This document shows positions 1 to 12,533 of a DNA stretch of 64,000 nt, one piece after another. The first letter of the stretch is position 1, and every line of letters starts with the position of its first letter. The stretch covers positions 248,001-312,000 of the forward strand of contig JAEUHC010000013.1 in assembly GCA_016794785.1 (NCBI GenBank), written 5' to 3'. The position numbers and the translations under genes are program-made. Source of the DNA: Opitutaceae bacterium. GTDB taxonomy: Bacteria > Verrucomicrobiota > Verrucomicrobiia > Opitutales > Opitutaceae. A model generated the notes under the pieces. That model was given only the letters and a program-made list of their open reading frames with translations. It did not search any database and had not been told where the DNA came from.

Positions 1-541
1 CCAGGCGTTTGTGGCCGGACTCCTTCGCGAGCACGAGCTCCTCGATTTCCTCCAGCTCGGCGCGCAGCTCGTCGACGACCGGGGCGTAATGATCGACGAG
101 GAGATCGATCAGGGTGTGCGCGATGCGGTCGGGCCCGCGCGGGCCCGGTCCGGCGGCCTTGCCATAGCGCTCGATGAGCGTGCTGACGGAGCGCAGCGGC
201 GCGGTGTGAAAGGTGACGACGTAGTCCCGGCCGAGGAAGAGATCGAGTTCGGTGGTGTTGAACTTCTCGGTGCGGGTGAAATCGACGGCGTGGGTGACGA
301 TGAAAAGATATTCCTCGTAATCCTCGACCTTCGGCAGGGAATTGGGCTGCACGCAGTCCTCAATGGCCAGCGGGTGAAATTGGAAGACGCCCTCAAGCAC
401 GGTCTTGGTTTCCTCGGGCGTGGGGTTGTCCAAGTCGACCCAGAGGAGCAGGCCTTTGTCGGCCCGCACGAGCCGCAGCGCCTCGATCTCGAGGTCCTGC
501 CCGACGAGTTTGCCGTCGCTGAAGATGAAGGAGCGGATCAT
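1..541 (-). CDS. CorA-family divalent metal channel, N-terminal part (partial)
   Basis: The visible 180 residues match the cytoplasmic N-terminal domain of CorA-type Mg2+/Co2+ channels: an opening beta-rich segment, the stretch LLWVDLDNPTPEE near residue 32, then the hallmark HPLAIEDC and KVEDYEEYLFIV segments, and a long helix starting at DHYAPVVDELRAELEEIEE. The membrane helices and the GMN selectivity motif would lie beyond the window edge and are not seen. The ATG is at 541. It lies 89 bases downstream of the PtsN-like gene on the same strand, so the two may be co-transcribed. The CorA fold is confident; the ion transported cannot be judged. Confidence 0.85.
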   Translation of the reverse strand, partial: MIRSFIFSDGKLVGQDLEIEALRLVRADKGLLLWVDLDNPTPEETKTVLEGVFQFHPLAIEDCVQPNSLPKVEDYEEYLFIVTHAVDFTRTEKFNTTELDLFLGRDYVVTFHTAPLRSVSTLIERYGKAAGPGPRGPDRIAHTLIDLLVDHYAPVVDELRAELEEIEELVLAKESGHKRL

Positions 542-630
542 GGGGTGCGGAAACGTGGCCGCGCAGCCTGCAGGCGTCGAGCCGGGAGAGTCCGGGGTTG
601 GATGACGGCCCGCCCGCGATCAGGGAGCTG

Positions 631-1101
631 CTATAAACCCAGCTTGGCCTCGGCCGCGGCGATGGCGGCGATGAAGGCCTCGGGCGTGGGGGCGTTGAGG
701 AAGGTCGCGCGGTCGGCGGGGTCCTTGAGGATTTTGCAGAGCGCGCTCACGACGGCGAGGTAGTCGCCGGGCTTGGTCTTGGGCGTGCCGAGCACGAAGA
801 AGAGCCGCACGATCTCGCCGTTGGCATCGAAGGCGATGCCGGTATCGGAGCGGCCCACCGCGAGCACGATCTGCTTCACGTGCTCGGTGCGCGCGTGCGG
901 GAGGGCGACGGCGTTGCCGAGGCACGTGGTGTCGAGGCGATCACGCGCGAGCAGCTCGTCGTAGAAGCCGGGGAAATTGGCGACGTCGGGATGGCCCTCG
1001 AGGAGGCGCGCAATCTCATTGAGCGCGGCGGTGCGCTTGACGCCTTGCAGGCGCAGGTTGATGCGCGACGGATCGAGAAGCGAAGTGATGCGGCCGGCCA
1101 T
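631..1101 (-). CDS. ptsN: PTS EIIA domain protein, PtsN (EIIA-Ntr) type
   Basis: A 156-residue single-domain EIIA protein of the fructose/nitrogen-regulatory class. The phospho-acceptor histidine is in ALPHART (His69), preceded by the usual helix of LNEIARLLEGHPDV and followed by IVLAVGRSDTGIAFDANGE and VRLFFVLGTP, all typical of PtsN. Length fits the family (about 150). The ATG at 1101 was chosen over a longer reading frame because the family begins around this MAGRITSLLDP segment and the upstream codons are low-complexity. Such proteins usually act as cytoplasmic phosphorylation-state regulators rather than sugar transporters. No EIIB or EIIC partner lies nearby. It is upstream of the CorA-type gene on the same strand. 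Confidence 0.85.
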   Translation of the reverse strand: MAGRITSLLDPSRINLRLQGVKRTAALNEIARLLEGHPDVANFPGFYDELLARDRLDTTCLGNAVALPHARTEHVKQIVLAVGRSDTGIAFDANGEIVRLFFVLGTPKTKPGDYLAVVSALCKILKDPADRATFLNAPTPEAFIAAIAAAEAKLGL

Positions 1102-1229
1102 GGGAGGCAGAGCGAATGCCGAAGGCCGAAAGAGGAAAGGAGAAAACGCCGGCCCCGCGGCCGAAAACGCATTGCGCGCGCGCCGCGACCCGCCGACCGT
1201 CGGCGCATGAAACGAACGGGGCGCGGGCG

Positions 1230-2555
1230 ATGCCAAACGATTTCCTGAACGCACGGCCTGTGATTTCCGATGCGGTGCAGTCTGCGAATCCCGAGCGTGC
1301 CGACATGAATTGGCGCGGCGGTGTTTTTTCAGGCGCGATGTGGCTGGTGGTGGTGGCCGCGTGGAGTCTCGTCATTTTCCAGCCGGCGGTTGGCCGGGCG
1401 CTTGGATTCGGCCGGGAAGGCGCATTTTTCGATCTGCGCGGCAGCCTCGCGGCGGGCGAAGCCTCCGTCGCAGGGCGCGATCCGTATGCGATCAATCCCT
1501 TGGATCCCTACGGCCGCCCCCACTTTTATTCTTCGTGGTGGCTCGTCACGGGAAAGATCGGCCTCACCCAAGCAGACCTGCCGTGGATTGGTCCGGTCCT
1601 GCTGGGAATTTTTCTGGCCGCGGTGGCCTGGGCCTGGCGGCCGCGCGGTCTCCGCGAAATCGGAGTGGGTCTGGCGGTGCTCCTTTCACCTGCCTGGCTG
1701 CTGGCGGTCTATCGGGCGAACAACGACCTGGTTGTTTTCATCGGGATCGCCGTGGTTATTTTTTGCCTGCAGCGCACGACGCCCGCGGCCCGATTGGGCG
1801 GCGCGGCGCTGGTGGGCGCGCTCGCCGTCTTGAAGTATTTTCCCGCCGGTGCCCTCATCGGCATCCTCCACGCACGGCATCGTCGGGAGTTGCTGCTCCT
1901 TCTGGCCGGGGCGGCCGCCGTCGTTCTGCTAGGCTGGGCCAGCGTGGAGCCGGCGCTGGCCGCTGTGGCCCAATATGCCCCGCGTCCCACCGGGCTGACT
2001 ACGTTTGGCGCACCTGTCCTGGGCACCACGCTGCCTGACCTGCCAGGGGTGCTCGTGGGGCTGCTCGCCGCAGGCGCGGGTGGGCTGGGTTTCTATTGGG
2101 GCCCGCGGCTGTGCCGCGCCAGCACCGCTCAACATGACGAGAGGGGTGAGCTTCCCGCCGTCGTGGCGGCCGCCGTGATCCTCCTGAGCTTCGCGATCGG
2201 TTCGTCGTATAACTACAAGCTGATTTTCCTGTGGTGGCTGATTCCGTGGCTGCTGCGGGTGAGCGCCGCTATCGATCCGGGCCACCGCCGCAGGCTGTTG
2301 ATTTTGCTCGTCGTCGCATGTTGGGCCGACGGGCTGGTGATGGGGTTCAGCAATCTGTTCGCACCGGGCTGGTCGCGCGATCAGCGGGCGTTGGCGCTCA
2401 CCTTCATGCAAGGCACGACGATCGTCACGCAACTGGGATACTGGGTGATCGCCGGGGCTTGCGCACGCGTCCTCCAAGGATGGACGGTGCGGGAGCTGAA
2501 ACGGCTGGCGCGTGACGGCGGGGAGACTCCGCCGACAACGCAGCCCGCCTCGTGA
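1230..2555 (+). CDS. GT87-like multi-spanning membrane glycosyltransferase
   Basis: A 441-residue integral membrane protein with about ten hydrophobic segments. An early loop with RDPYAINPLDPYGRPHFYSSWW resembles the acidic first-loop motif of polyprenol-phosphate sugar transferases of the GT87/DUF2029 type, and the later VYRANNDLVVFIGIAVV and LAVLKYFPAGALIGI segments also fit. It would use a lipid-linked sugar on the outer face of the cytoplasmic membrane; the acceptor is unknown. The start at 1230 is likely, but the ATG at 1305 just before the first hydrophobic segment is an alternative. Neither has a clear ribosome-binding site. The 3' end overlaps a hairpin shared with the convergent gyrA end. 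Confidence 0.65.
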   Translation: MPNDFLNARPVISDAVQSANPERADMNWRGGVFSGAMWLVVVAAWSLVIFQPAVGRALGFGREGAFFDLRGSLAAGEASVAGRDPYAINPLDPYGRPHFYSSWWLVTGKIGLTQADLPWIGPVLLGIFLAAVAWAWRPRGLREIGVGLAVLLSPAWLLAVYRANNDLVVFIGIAVVIFCLQRTTPAARLGGAALVGALAVLKYFPAGALIGILHARHRRELLLLLAGAAAVVLLGWASVEPALAAVAQYAPRPTGLTTFGAPVLGTTLPDLPGVLVGLLAAGAGGLGFYWGPRLCRASTAQHDERGELPAVVAAAVILLSFAIGSSYNYKLIFLWWLIPWLLRVSAAIDPGHRRRLLILLVVACWADGLVMGFSNLFAPGWSRDQRALALTFMQGTTIVTQLGYWVIAGACARVLQGWTVRELKRLARDGGETPPTTQPAS

Positions 2556-2576
2556 AAGGCGGGCTGCACTCTCGCC
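2541..2576. repeat. GTAG-headed REP-like palindrome, also likely bidirectional terminator
   Basis: A 10-bp perfect stem (2541-2550 with 2557-2566) closes over a 6-base loop containing the stop codon of the membrane glycosyltransferase. Read on the minus strand a GTAGGGCG head lies about 10 bases upstream of the stem, as in the other REP-like elements of this window. It sits between two convergent genes, so it could end transcription of both, although there is no T-run. Confidence 0.6.
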
Positions 2577-2582
2577 CTACCC

Positions 2583-5078
<2,496 letters not shown>

Positions 5079-5082
5079 TGGG

Positions 5083-5114
5083 AAAGTAGCGAGTAGTGGG
5101 TAGCGGGTAGTGAG
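5083..5114. repeat. Left arm of a 32-bp inverted repeat flanking the S23 gene
   Basis: This arm begins AAAGTAGCGAGTAGTGGGTA and matches the reverse complement of 5500-5531 at 30 of 32 positions. It lies four bases upstream of the gyrA GTG and displaces any normal ribosome-binding site there. Within the arm the unit GTAGYGAGTAG/GTAGCGGGTAG is itself roughly repeated. Confidence 0.85.
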
Positions 5115-5132
5115 TAGGCGCGGAGCGAGACT

Positions 5133-5498
5133 CTATGCGCCATCGCGTTCGAGGCCGTTAATGTAGCCTTGGAGCAGGCGGGAAACTTCTTCCAGGTCAG
5201 CTTGCAGGACGGTGGTATCAGCGTAGCGAAGGTCGTGGGCGAGGATGAGTTGGTAGAGGCATTCGTCGGCGGAACCTTGGGCGATGTTGTAGAAACGGAG
5301 TTTGTCGGGCTTCGTGCGCTTGCGGAATCCCTCGACAAAATTTGAGGGGATGCTGGCGGCAGCTCGGCGAAGCTGAGAAGTGAGCGCGAACAACTCGTGC
5401 TTGGGAAAGGCCTCGGTGACGCGATAGAGCGCAAGCGTGAAGGCGTGCGCTTTCTGCCATACGACAACTTCGCGGAATGATTGTGATTTTTCGGCCAT
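5133..5498 (-). CDS. Four-helix-bundle protein of the S23 (23S rRNA intervening sequence) family
   Basis: A 121-residue all-helical protein. The family signature is clear: FREVVVWQKAHAFTLALYR at the start, then FPKHELFALTSQLRRAAASIPSNFVEGFRK, and SADECLYQLILAHDLRY. Members fold as a four-helix bundle; some are encoded within intervening sequences of 23S rRNA genes, others, as here, lie in ordinary intergenic positions, and their function is unknown. The gene sits between gyrB and gyrA on the same strand, enclosed by near-perfect 32-bp inverted repeats whose inner edge on the 5' side abuts the ATG. That arrangement suggests a mobile or recently inserted cassette. Translation likely starts at the ATG at 5498. 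Confidence 0.9.
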   Translation of the reverse strand: MAEKSQSFREVVVWQKAHAFTLALYRVTEAFPKHELFALTSQLRRAAASIPSNFVEGFRKRTKPDKLRFYNIAQGSADECLYQLILAHDLRYADTTVLQADLEEVSRLLQGYINGLERDGA

Positions 5499-5499
5499 G

Positions 5500-5531
5500 C
5501 TCGCTACTCGCTACCCACTACTCGCTACTTT
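5500..5531. repeat. Right arm of a 32-bp inverted repeat flanking the S23 gene
   Basis: Begins CTCGCTACTCGCTACCCACT and is the reverse complement of the arm at 5083-5114 with two mismatches. It occupies most of the short gap between the gyrB stop and the S23 start codon. Confidence 0.85.
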
Positions 5532-5537
5532 CAGCGC

Positions 5538-8325
<2,788 letters not shown>

Positions 8326-9045
8326 ATGCTCACCCCTGCGATCCAAGCCCTGCTCATCCTGCAAGATCGCGACTCCCATCGCCTGGGCCTGGAGGCCCAG
8401 CTGAAGCAGGTCCCGGCCGACATCGCCCGCATCGAGGCCAAGATCGCCGCCGAACGCGCCGCCATCGAGGCCGCCAAGCATGAGGTGACCGCCCTCGAGG
8501 TCCGGAAAAAGGGACTCGAGAACGAAATTGGCTCCGCCGAGGCGAAACTCGCGAAATACCGGACCCAGCAGTCGCTCGTCAAAAAGAACGACGAATACCA
8601 GGCCCTCGGCCACGAGATCGAAAACACCGAGAAGGCCATCGGCGACTTCGAGGGCCAGGAACTCGAGGTCATGTATGCCATCGACGAGGCCAAGAAGAAG
8701 TTCGCCGCCGCCGAGGCCGAGCTGAAGGCCAACATCACCGGGCACGAGACCCGCATCCGCACCCTCCGCGAGCGCGAGGCGAGCCTCGCCGCCGAGCTGA
8801 AGGCCGCCCAAGCGGAGCTCGCCGCCGCCCGCGCGCCCATCGACCTGATCAAAATCCGCCTCTACGACCGCGTGGCCGCCCGCAACATGCCGGCCGTGGT
8901 AGCCATCCGCGACAGCAAGTGCGGCGGCTGCCACCTGAAGGTGTCCAGCGAGGTCGAGTCCGCCGCCCGCGGCAAAGGCGTCGATCCCCTCGCTCCGCCA
9001 CCCACCTGCGATCAGTGCGGGCGGATTGTCTATTGGGAGGCGTAA
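8326..9045 (+). CDS. Coiled-coil protein with C-terminal C4 zinc ribbon (CT398-like)
   Basis: A 239-residue protein, mostly a long antiparallel coiled coil (residues about 10-180, rich in Ala, Glu and Lys with heptad spacing) followed by a zinc ribbon: CGGCHLKV, a spacer, then CDQCGRIVYW. This is the layout of the CT398/HP0958-like zinc-ribbon family. In other bacteria such proteins contact RpoN, flagellar or export components, or RNase HI, but the role differs between lineages and cannot be read from this sequence. The ATG at 8326 was chosen because family members start with a short LxxLLxLQxxD-type segment (here IQALLILQDRDS). It is divergent from gyrB. Confidence 0.85.
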   Translation: MLTPAIQALLILQDRDSHRLGLEAQLKQVPADIARIEAKIAAERAAIEAAKHEVTALEVRKKGLENEIGSAEAKLAKYRTQQSLVKKNDEYQALGHEIENTEKAIGDFEGQELEVMYAIDEAKKKFAAAEAELKANITGHETRIRTLREREASLAAELKAAQAELAAARAPIDLIKIRLYDRVAARNMPAVVAIRDSKCGGCHLKVSSEVESAARGKGVDPLAPPPTCDQCGRIVYWEA

Positions 9046-9092
9046 GTGTCCGGTGCGGATTTCAACGCGATCCGTAGGTTTCATGCTGTGGC

Positions 9093-9437
9093 ATGCTCGA
9101 TTTCTTCGCTGATCTGCTGACCAAGACAGGGGCCTACCTCGCACTGGGGCTGGCGGGCGGCTTTCTGTTTCTGGTCGGGAATCTTGTTTTCGGTTGGAGA
9201 AACGAAGGTGGCCGACGGCTTCTTCTTTTCACGTTCGGCGCCGGAGCCTTGCTCATCGCGGAGTTGTTGCGCTCATATTTCTGGCCGGCAGTCACCGCAC
9301 TGCTTTTTCCCGAAGCCCTGGGGATATTTGTGCCGGTGATCTTGTTTCCGTTCGGTGGCATTATGGTCAGCGTTGCCCTTATTGGCTCCAACGATTGGGT
9401 TCGCTTTGCCTTTGGCGCGATCCTGCGCGGGCTATGA
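9093..9437 (+). CDS. Small integral membrane protein of unknown function
   Basis: A 114-residue protein with three clear hydrophobic segments, around residues 12-34, 46-62 and 76-100, linked by short charged loops (FGWRNEGGRRL). No family is recognised. The base composition is less GC-rich than the neighbours (AT-rich third positions such as TTT, CTT, TTG), so it may be weakly expressed or acquired. It ends 10 bases before the VOC-family gene, suggesting co-transcription. An overlapping reading frame at 9194-9451 is less hydrophobic and less protein-like. The coding call is moderately sure. Confidence 0.6.
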   Translation: MLDFFADLLTKTGAYLALGLAGGFLFLVGNLVFGWRNEGGRRLLLFTFGAGALLIAELLRSYFWPAVTALLFPEALGIFVPVILFPFGGIMVSVALIGSNDWVRFAFGAILRGL

Positions 9438-9447
9438 TCCATTCCCC

Positions 9448-9837
9448 ATGAAATTCGAGCACTTCGCCCTCAACGTCCCCGACGTCCGCGCGCATGCGCA
9501 GTGGTATGTCGATCACGTCGGCTTCACGGTCGTGCGGCGGCGCGAGGACGCGCCGTTCACGCACTTCCTCGCCGACGACACCGGGCGCATCATCGTCGAG
9601 CTCTATTCCAATCCCAAGGCCCCCTACCCCGCCTACGCGCAGGCCCATCCGCTGCTGTTTCATATCGCGCTCGTGGCGCCCGACGCCAAGGCCGAGCGCG
9701 AGCGGCTCGAAAAGGCCGGCGCCACGCTCTTCCTGGAGGAGCCCCAGCCCGATGGCTCGCTGCTCATCATGATGCGCGATCCGTGGGGCGTGCCGCTCCA
9801 GCTCTGCCAGCGCACCAAGCCTTTTCCGATGCCGTGA
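9448..9837 (+). CDS. VOC-superfamily (glyoxalase/bleomycin-resistance fold) protein
   Basis: A 129-residue single-module vicinal-oxygen-chelate protein. It starts MKFEHFALNVPDVRAHAQWY, with the first metal-ligand-type His in FEHFALNV, then a beta strand ending IIVELYSNP. The second half has LLFHIALVAPDA with a second ligand-type His and ends IMMRDPWGVPLQLCQR. Such small proteins work as dimers and cover lyases, isomerases and dioxygenases, so the substrate cannot be predicted. The ATG at 9448 is the family-conform start. Confidence 0.8.
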   Translation: MKFEHFALNVPDVRAHAQWYVDHVGFTVVRRREDAPFTHFLADDTGRIIVELYSNPKAPYPAYAQAHPLLFHIALVAPDAKAERERLEKAGATLFLEEPQPDGSLLIMMRDPWGVPLQLCQRTKPFPMP

Positions 9838-9894
9838 AACCGGCCGCGGGCGAGCCGGCTGTCACTTGCCCCCGCGCCGTGCGTCCTGCCCGCG

Positions 9895-11130
9895 ATGGCC
9901 ATCCCCTCTCCCGCCCCGGCGCCCGCAGACGAAGCTTGGTGGCACATTCTTGATCCGCGGCGCAGCCTGCGGGCCCGTGCCGCGCTGGTCGTGGGCGGCG
10001 CCGCCGTCGCGTTCACCGTGCTGCTGAGCTGGGGCGCGGGCGCGTTTTTCCGCCGCACGATCGAGGCGGAACGGCAGGGGCGCTTCGAGTCGCTGGCGTT
10101 CCAGCTCGGAGACAAAATCGACCGCGCGCTCTACGAGCGCCAGCGCGTGCTCGCGCTGGCCGCACGCCTGCCAGCGATTCGCGATGCGGCGAAGGCCACC
10201 CTGGAGGCCCGCCGTGCGCTCGATGCGCTGCAGGACGGGGCGTTTGATTTTTCCTGGCTCGGCGTCACCGATGCCGCGGGTCGCGTCATCGTCGCCACCG
10301 GCCGCTTCAACGAAGGCGCGGACGCCGCCGCGCAGCCATGGTTCCGCGGCGCGCAGGATCGCCCGCACCTGGGTCCGCCGCGGGAACGGCCCGAGCTGGC
10401 GCGCTTCGCCTCCGCGGACGACGAGGGCCGCGCCGCCACACGCTTTTTCGATCTGGCCGTGCCGTTCACCGACGACGCCGGGCAGTTCGCCGGCGTGATT
10501 GCCGCGCATGTGCGCTGGAATTGGTCGCAGGACGTGCTGTTCTCCGTCGTGCCCGATGCCCTCGTGCGCGAGAAGATCGGCGGCACGCTCTACGACGCCG
10601 ACCACGATGTGCTGCTCGATTCCGGCGTCTCCGGGTGGTCGCAGCCACCGGAGCCGCCCGCGATCCCCGATACCCGCGGCGCCCGCGGCACGATGATCGA
10701 GACGCCGGCCAACAGCGCGCCTTTCTACACCGCCTACGCCCGCAGCCGCGGCTTCCGCGACTACCGCGGGCTCGGCTGGGTGGCTGTCGTGCGCCAGCCG
10801 CTCGACCTCGCGCTTGCTCCCGTGGCGGCGCTGCGACGCGGCATCGAGGCTTTCGGCCTCGCCCTCGCCGCCCTCGGCGGCCTCACCGCTTGGATCGTGG
10901 CGGGGCGCACCGCGCGCCGCCTGCGTGCCATCGGCGTGGCCGCCCATCGCATACGCGGCGGCGACGTGCTCGCGCTCCTGCCCCGCCCCCACGGAAACGA
11001 CGAGGTCGCCCAGGCCAACCGCGCCCTCGACACCCTCGTCGAGGACTGGAGGGCGCAGCACGCGAGCCTCGCCGAGGAGCGCGACCGCCTCGCCGCGCAG
11101 CTCCGGGCCCGCGACGCGGACAAACGCTGA
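9895..11130 (+). CDS. Membrane sensor protein with periplasmic Cache-type domain and HAMP, no output domain
   Basis: A 411-residue protein with a transmembrane helix at about residues 30-52 (AALVVGGAAVAFTVLLSWGAGAFF), an extracytoplasmic region of some 250 residues, a second helix at about 315-338 (AFGLALAALGGLTAWIVAGR), then a HAMP-like stretch (AHRIRGGDVLALLPRPHGNDEVAQANRALDTLVEDWRAQ) and a short coiled coil. The outer region resembles a dCache sensor: DFSWLGVTDAAGRVIVATG, QPWFRGA and FDLAVPFTDDAGQFAGVIAAHV. Such proteins normally continue into a kinase, cyclase or methyl-accepting domain, yet this one stops at residue 411 with no output module and no obvious partner next door. The stop is clean rather than a visible frameshift. 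Confidence 0.75.
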   Translation: MAIPSPAPAPADEAWWHILDPRRSLRARAALVVGGAAVAFTVLLSWGAGAFFRRTIEAERQGRFESLAFQLGDKIDRALYERQRVLALAARLPAIRDAAKATLEARRALDALQDGAFDFSWLGVTDAAGRVIVATGRFNEGADAAAQPWFRGAQDRPHLGPPRERPELARFASADDEGRAATRFFDLAVPFTDDAGQFAGVIAAHVRWNWSQDVLFSVVPDALVREKIGGTLYDADHDVLLDSGVSGWSQPPEPPAIPDTRGARGTMIETPANSAPFYTAYARSRGFRDYRGLGWVAVVRQPLDLALAPVAALRRGIEAFGLALAALGGLTAWIVAGRTARRLRAIGVAAHRIRGGDVLALLPRPHGNDEVAQANRALDTLVEDWRAQHASLAEERDRLAAQLRARDADKR

Positions 11131-11186
11131 GCCCTGCGCCCGCAGTTTGACGGCTCCGTCCCGCTGGATTTGCTCGCGTCAATCCC

Positions 11187-12533
11187 ATGCGATTCCCTCC
11201 CCGCCTTGCGCTGGCCGCCGCACTCGCCTTCACCGCGCTCGTTTCCGCCTGCGCCACGACGCCCCAGCCCACCTTTCCCTACGCCTACGAAAGGCACACG
11301 CTTCCCAATGGCCTGACCGCGTTCCTTGTGCCGATGCAGAGCCCGGGCGTCGTCGCCTACTACTCGGTCGTGCGCACCGGCAGCCGCGACGAAGTCGAGG
11401 AGGGCAAGTCCGGCTTCGCCCATTTCTTCGAGCACATGATGTTCCGCGGCACGCCCAAATTCCCGCAGGCCATCTATGAGGGCATCGTCACGAAGATGGG
11501 CGCCAACACCAACGCCTACACCACCGACGACCACACGGCCTACCACCTCAAGTTCACCACCGAGGATCTCTCCAAAGTCATCGAGATCGAAGCCGATCGT
11601 TTCCAAAACCTCGCCTTCTCCCGGACCGTTTTCCAGACCGAGGCCGGCGCCGTTTACGGCGAGTATCGCAAGGGCCTGGCCAGCCCGTTTGGCCTCCTCC
11701 ACGAGCGCATGCAGGACCTCGCCTACGACGCGCACACCTACAAGCACACGACCATCGGGTTCGAGCGCGACATCATGGTGATGGCGGGCCAGTTCGACTA
11801 CAGCCTCACCTTCTTCAAGCGCTTCTACCGCCCGGAAAACACCGTGCTCGTGATCGCCGGCGATTTCGCGCCCAAGCCCACGCTCGCGTTGATCGAAAAA
11901 CACTACGGCGGCTGGGCGCGCGGCTACGTCGCACCGGCCATCACGCCCGAGCCGCCGCAGACCGCCGAACGCACGGCCGAGGTCACTTATCCCGGCAAAA
12001 CCCTCCCCATCCTCGCCGTCGCCTACAAGGGCGACGCCTTCGATCCGGCGAACCGCGATTACATCGCCGCGCTGCTGCTGGAAGAACTCGCCTTCGGCGA
12101 GACCAGCGAGCTGCGCAAGCGCCTCCTCCTCCGCGAGCAGCGCGTGCAAATGCTCAGCGCCGATGTCCCGATGAACCGCGATCAGCCGCTCTTCACCATC
12201 TACGCGATGATCAAAAAGCCCGACGACATCGCCGCCGTCCGCGACGAAATTTACGCGACCCTCGAACACTTCAAGACCACGCCGGTGGACGCCCAGCGCC
12301 TGCGCGATCTCAAGCGCCGCAACAAATACTCGTTCCTCATGGGCCTCGACACCCCCGCCGCCGTCGCGGGCAGCCTCGCGCGCTTCATCTCCCTCACCGG
12401 CGACATCGCCGTGATCGACCAGCTCTACGCCGCGGCCGACGCCGTCACGGCCGAGGACATCATGAGCGCCGCGAAAAAATATTTCGTCCCCGCCCGGCGC
12501 ACCGTGATCGTGCTGAAGGGAGGCCAGTCATGA
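11187..12533 (+). CDS. M16-family zinc metallopeptidase, lipoprotein
   Basis: A 448-residue inverzincin-type peptidase. The N-terminus is a lipoprotein signal with the lipobox LVSAC (Cys22). The inverted zinc motif is HFFEH (His79, Glu82, His83), with the downstream acidic ligand in the QTEAGAVYGEYRKG helix. The second half carries the inactive M16 C domain (YRPENTVLVIAGDF). Zinc-binding M16 proteins of this type often act as a heterodimer with a second, inactive M16 protein, and exactly such a gene follows with a four-base overlap at the stop. It probably works in the periplasm on peptides; the substrate is unknown. Confidence 0.9.
   Translation: MRFPPRLALAAALAFTALVSACATTPQPTFPYAYERHTLPNGLTAFLVPMQSPGVVAYYSVVRTGSRDEVEEGKSGFAHFFEHMMFRGTPKFPQAIYEGIVTKMGANTNAYTTDDHTAYHLKFTTEDLSKVIEIEADRFQNLAFSRTVFQTEAGAVYGEYRKGLASPFGLLHERMQDLAYDAHTYKHTTIGFERDIMVMAGQFDYSLTFFKRFYRPENTVLVIAGDFAPKPTLALIEKHYGGWARGYVAPAITPEPPQTAERTAEVTYPGKTLPILAVAYKGDAFDPANRDYIAALLLEELAFGETSELRKRLLLREQRVQMLSADVPMNRDQPLFTIYAMIKKPDDIAAVRDEIYATLEHFKTTPVDAQRLRDLKRRNKYSFLMGLDTPAAVAGSLARFISLTGDIAVIDQLYAAADAVTAEDIMSAAKKYFVPARRTVIVLKGGQS

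Noticed and set aside
9194..9451. Alternative reading frame over the small membrane protein
   Set aside because: The frame at 9093-9437 has three well-formed hydrophobic segments; this one does not, and it overlaps the VOC start.
10761..12269. A 502-codon minus-strand frame opposite the sensor and M16 genes
   Set aside because: Spans two plus-strand genes with recognised domains and shows none itself.
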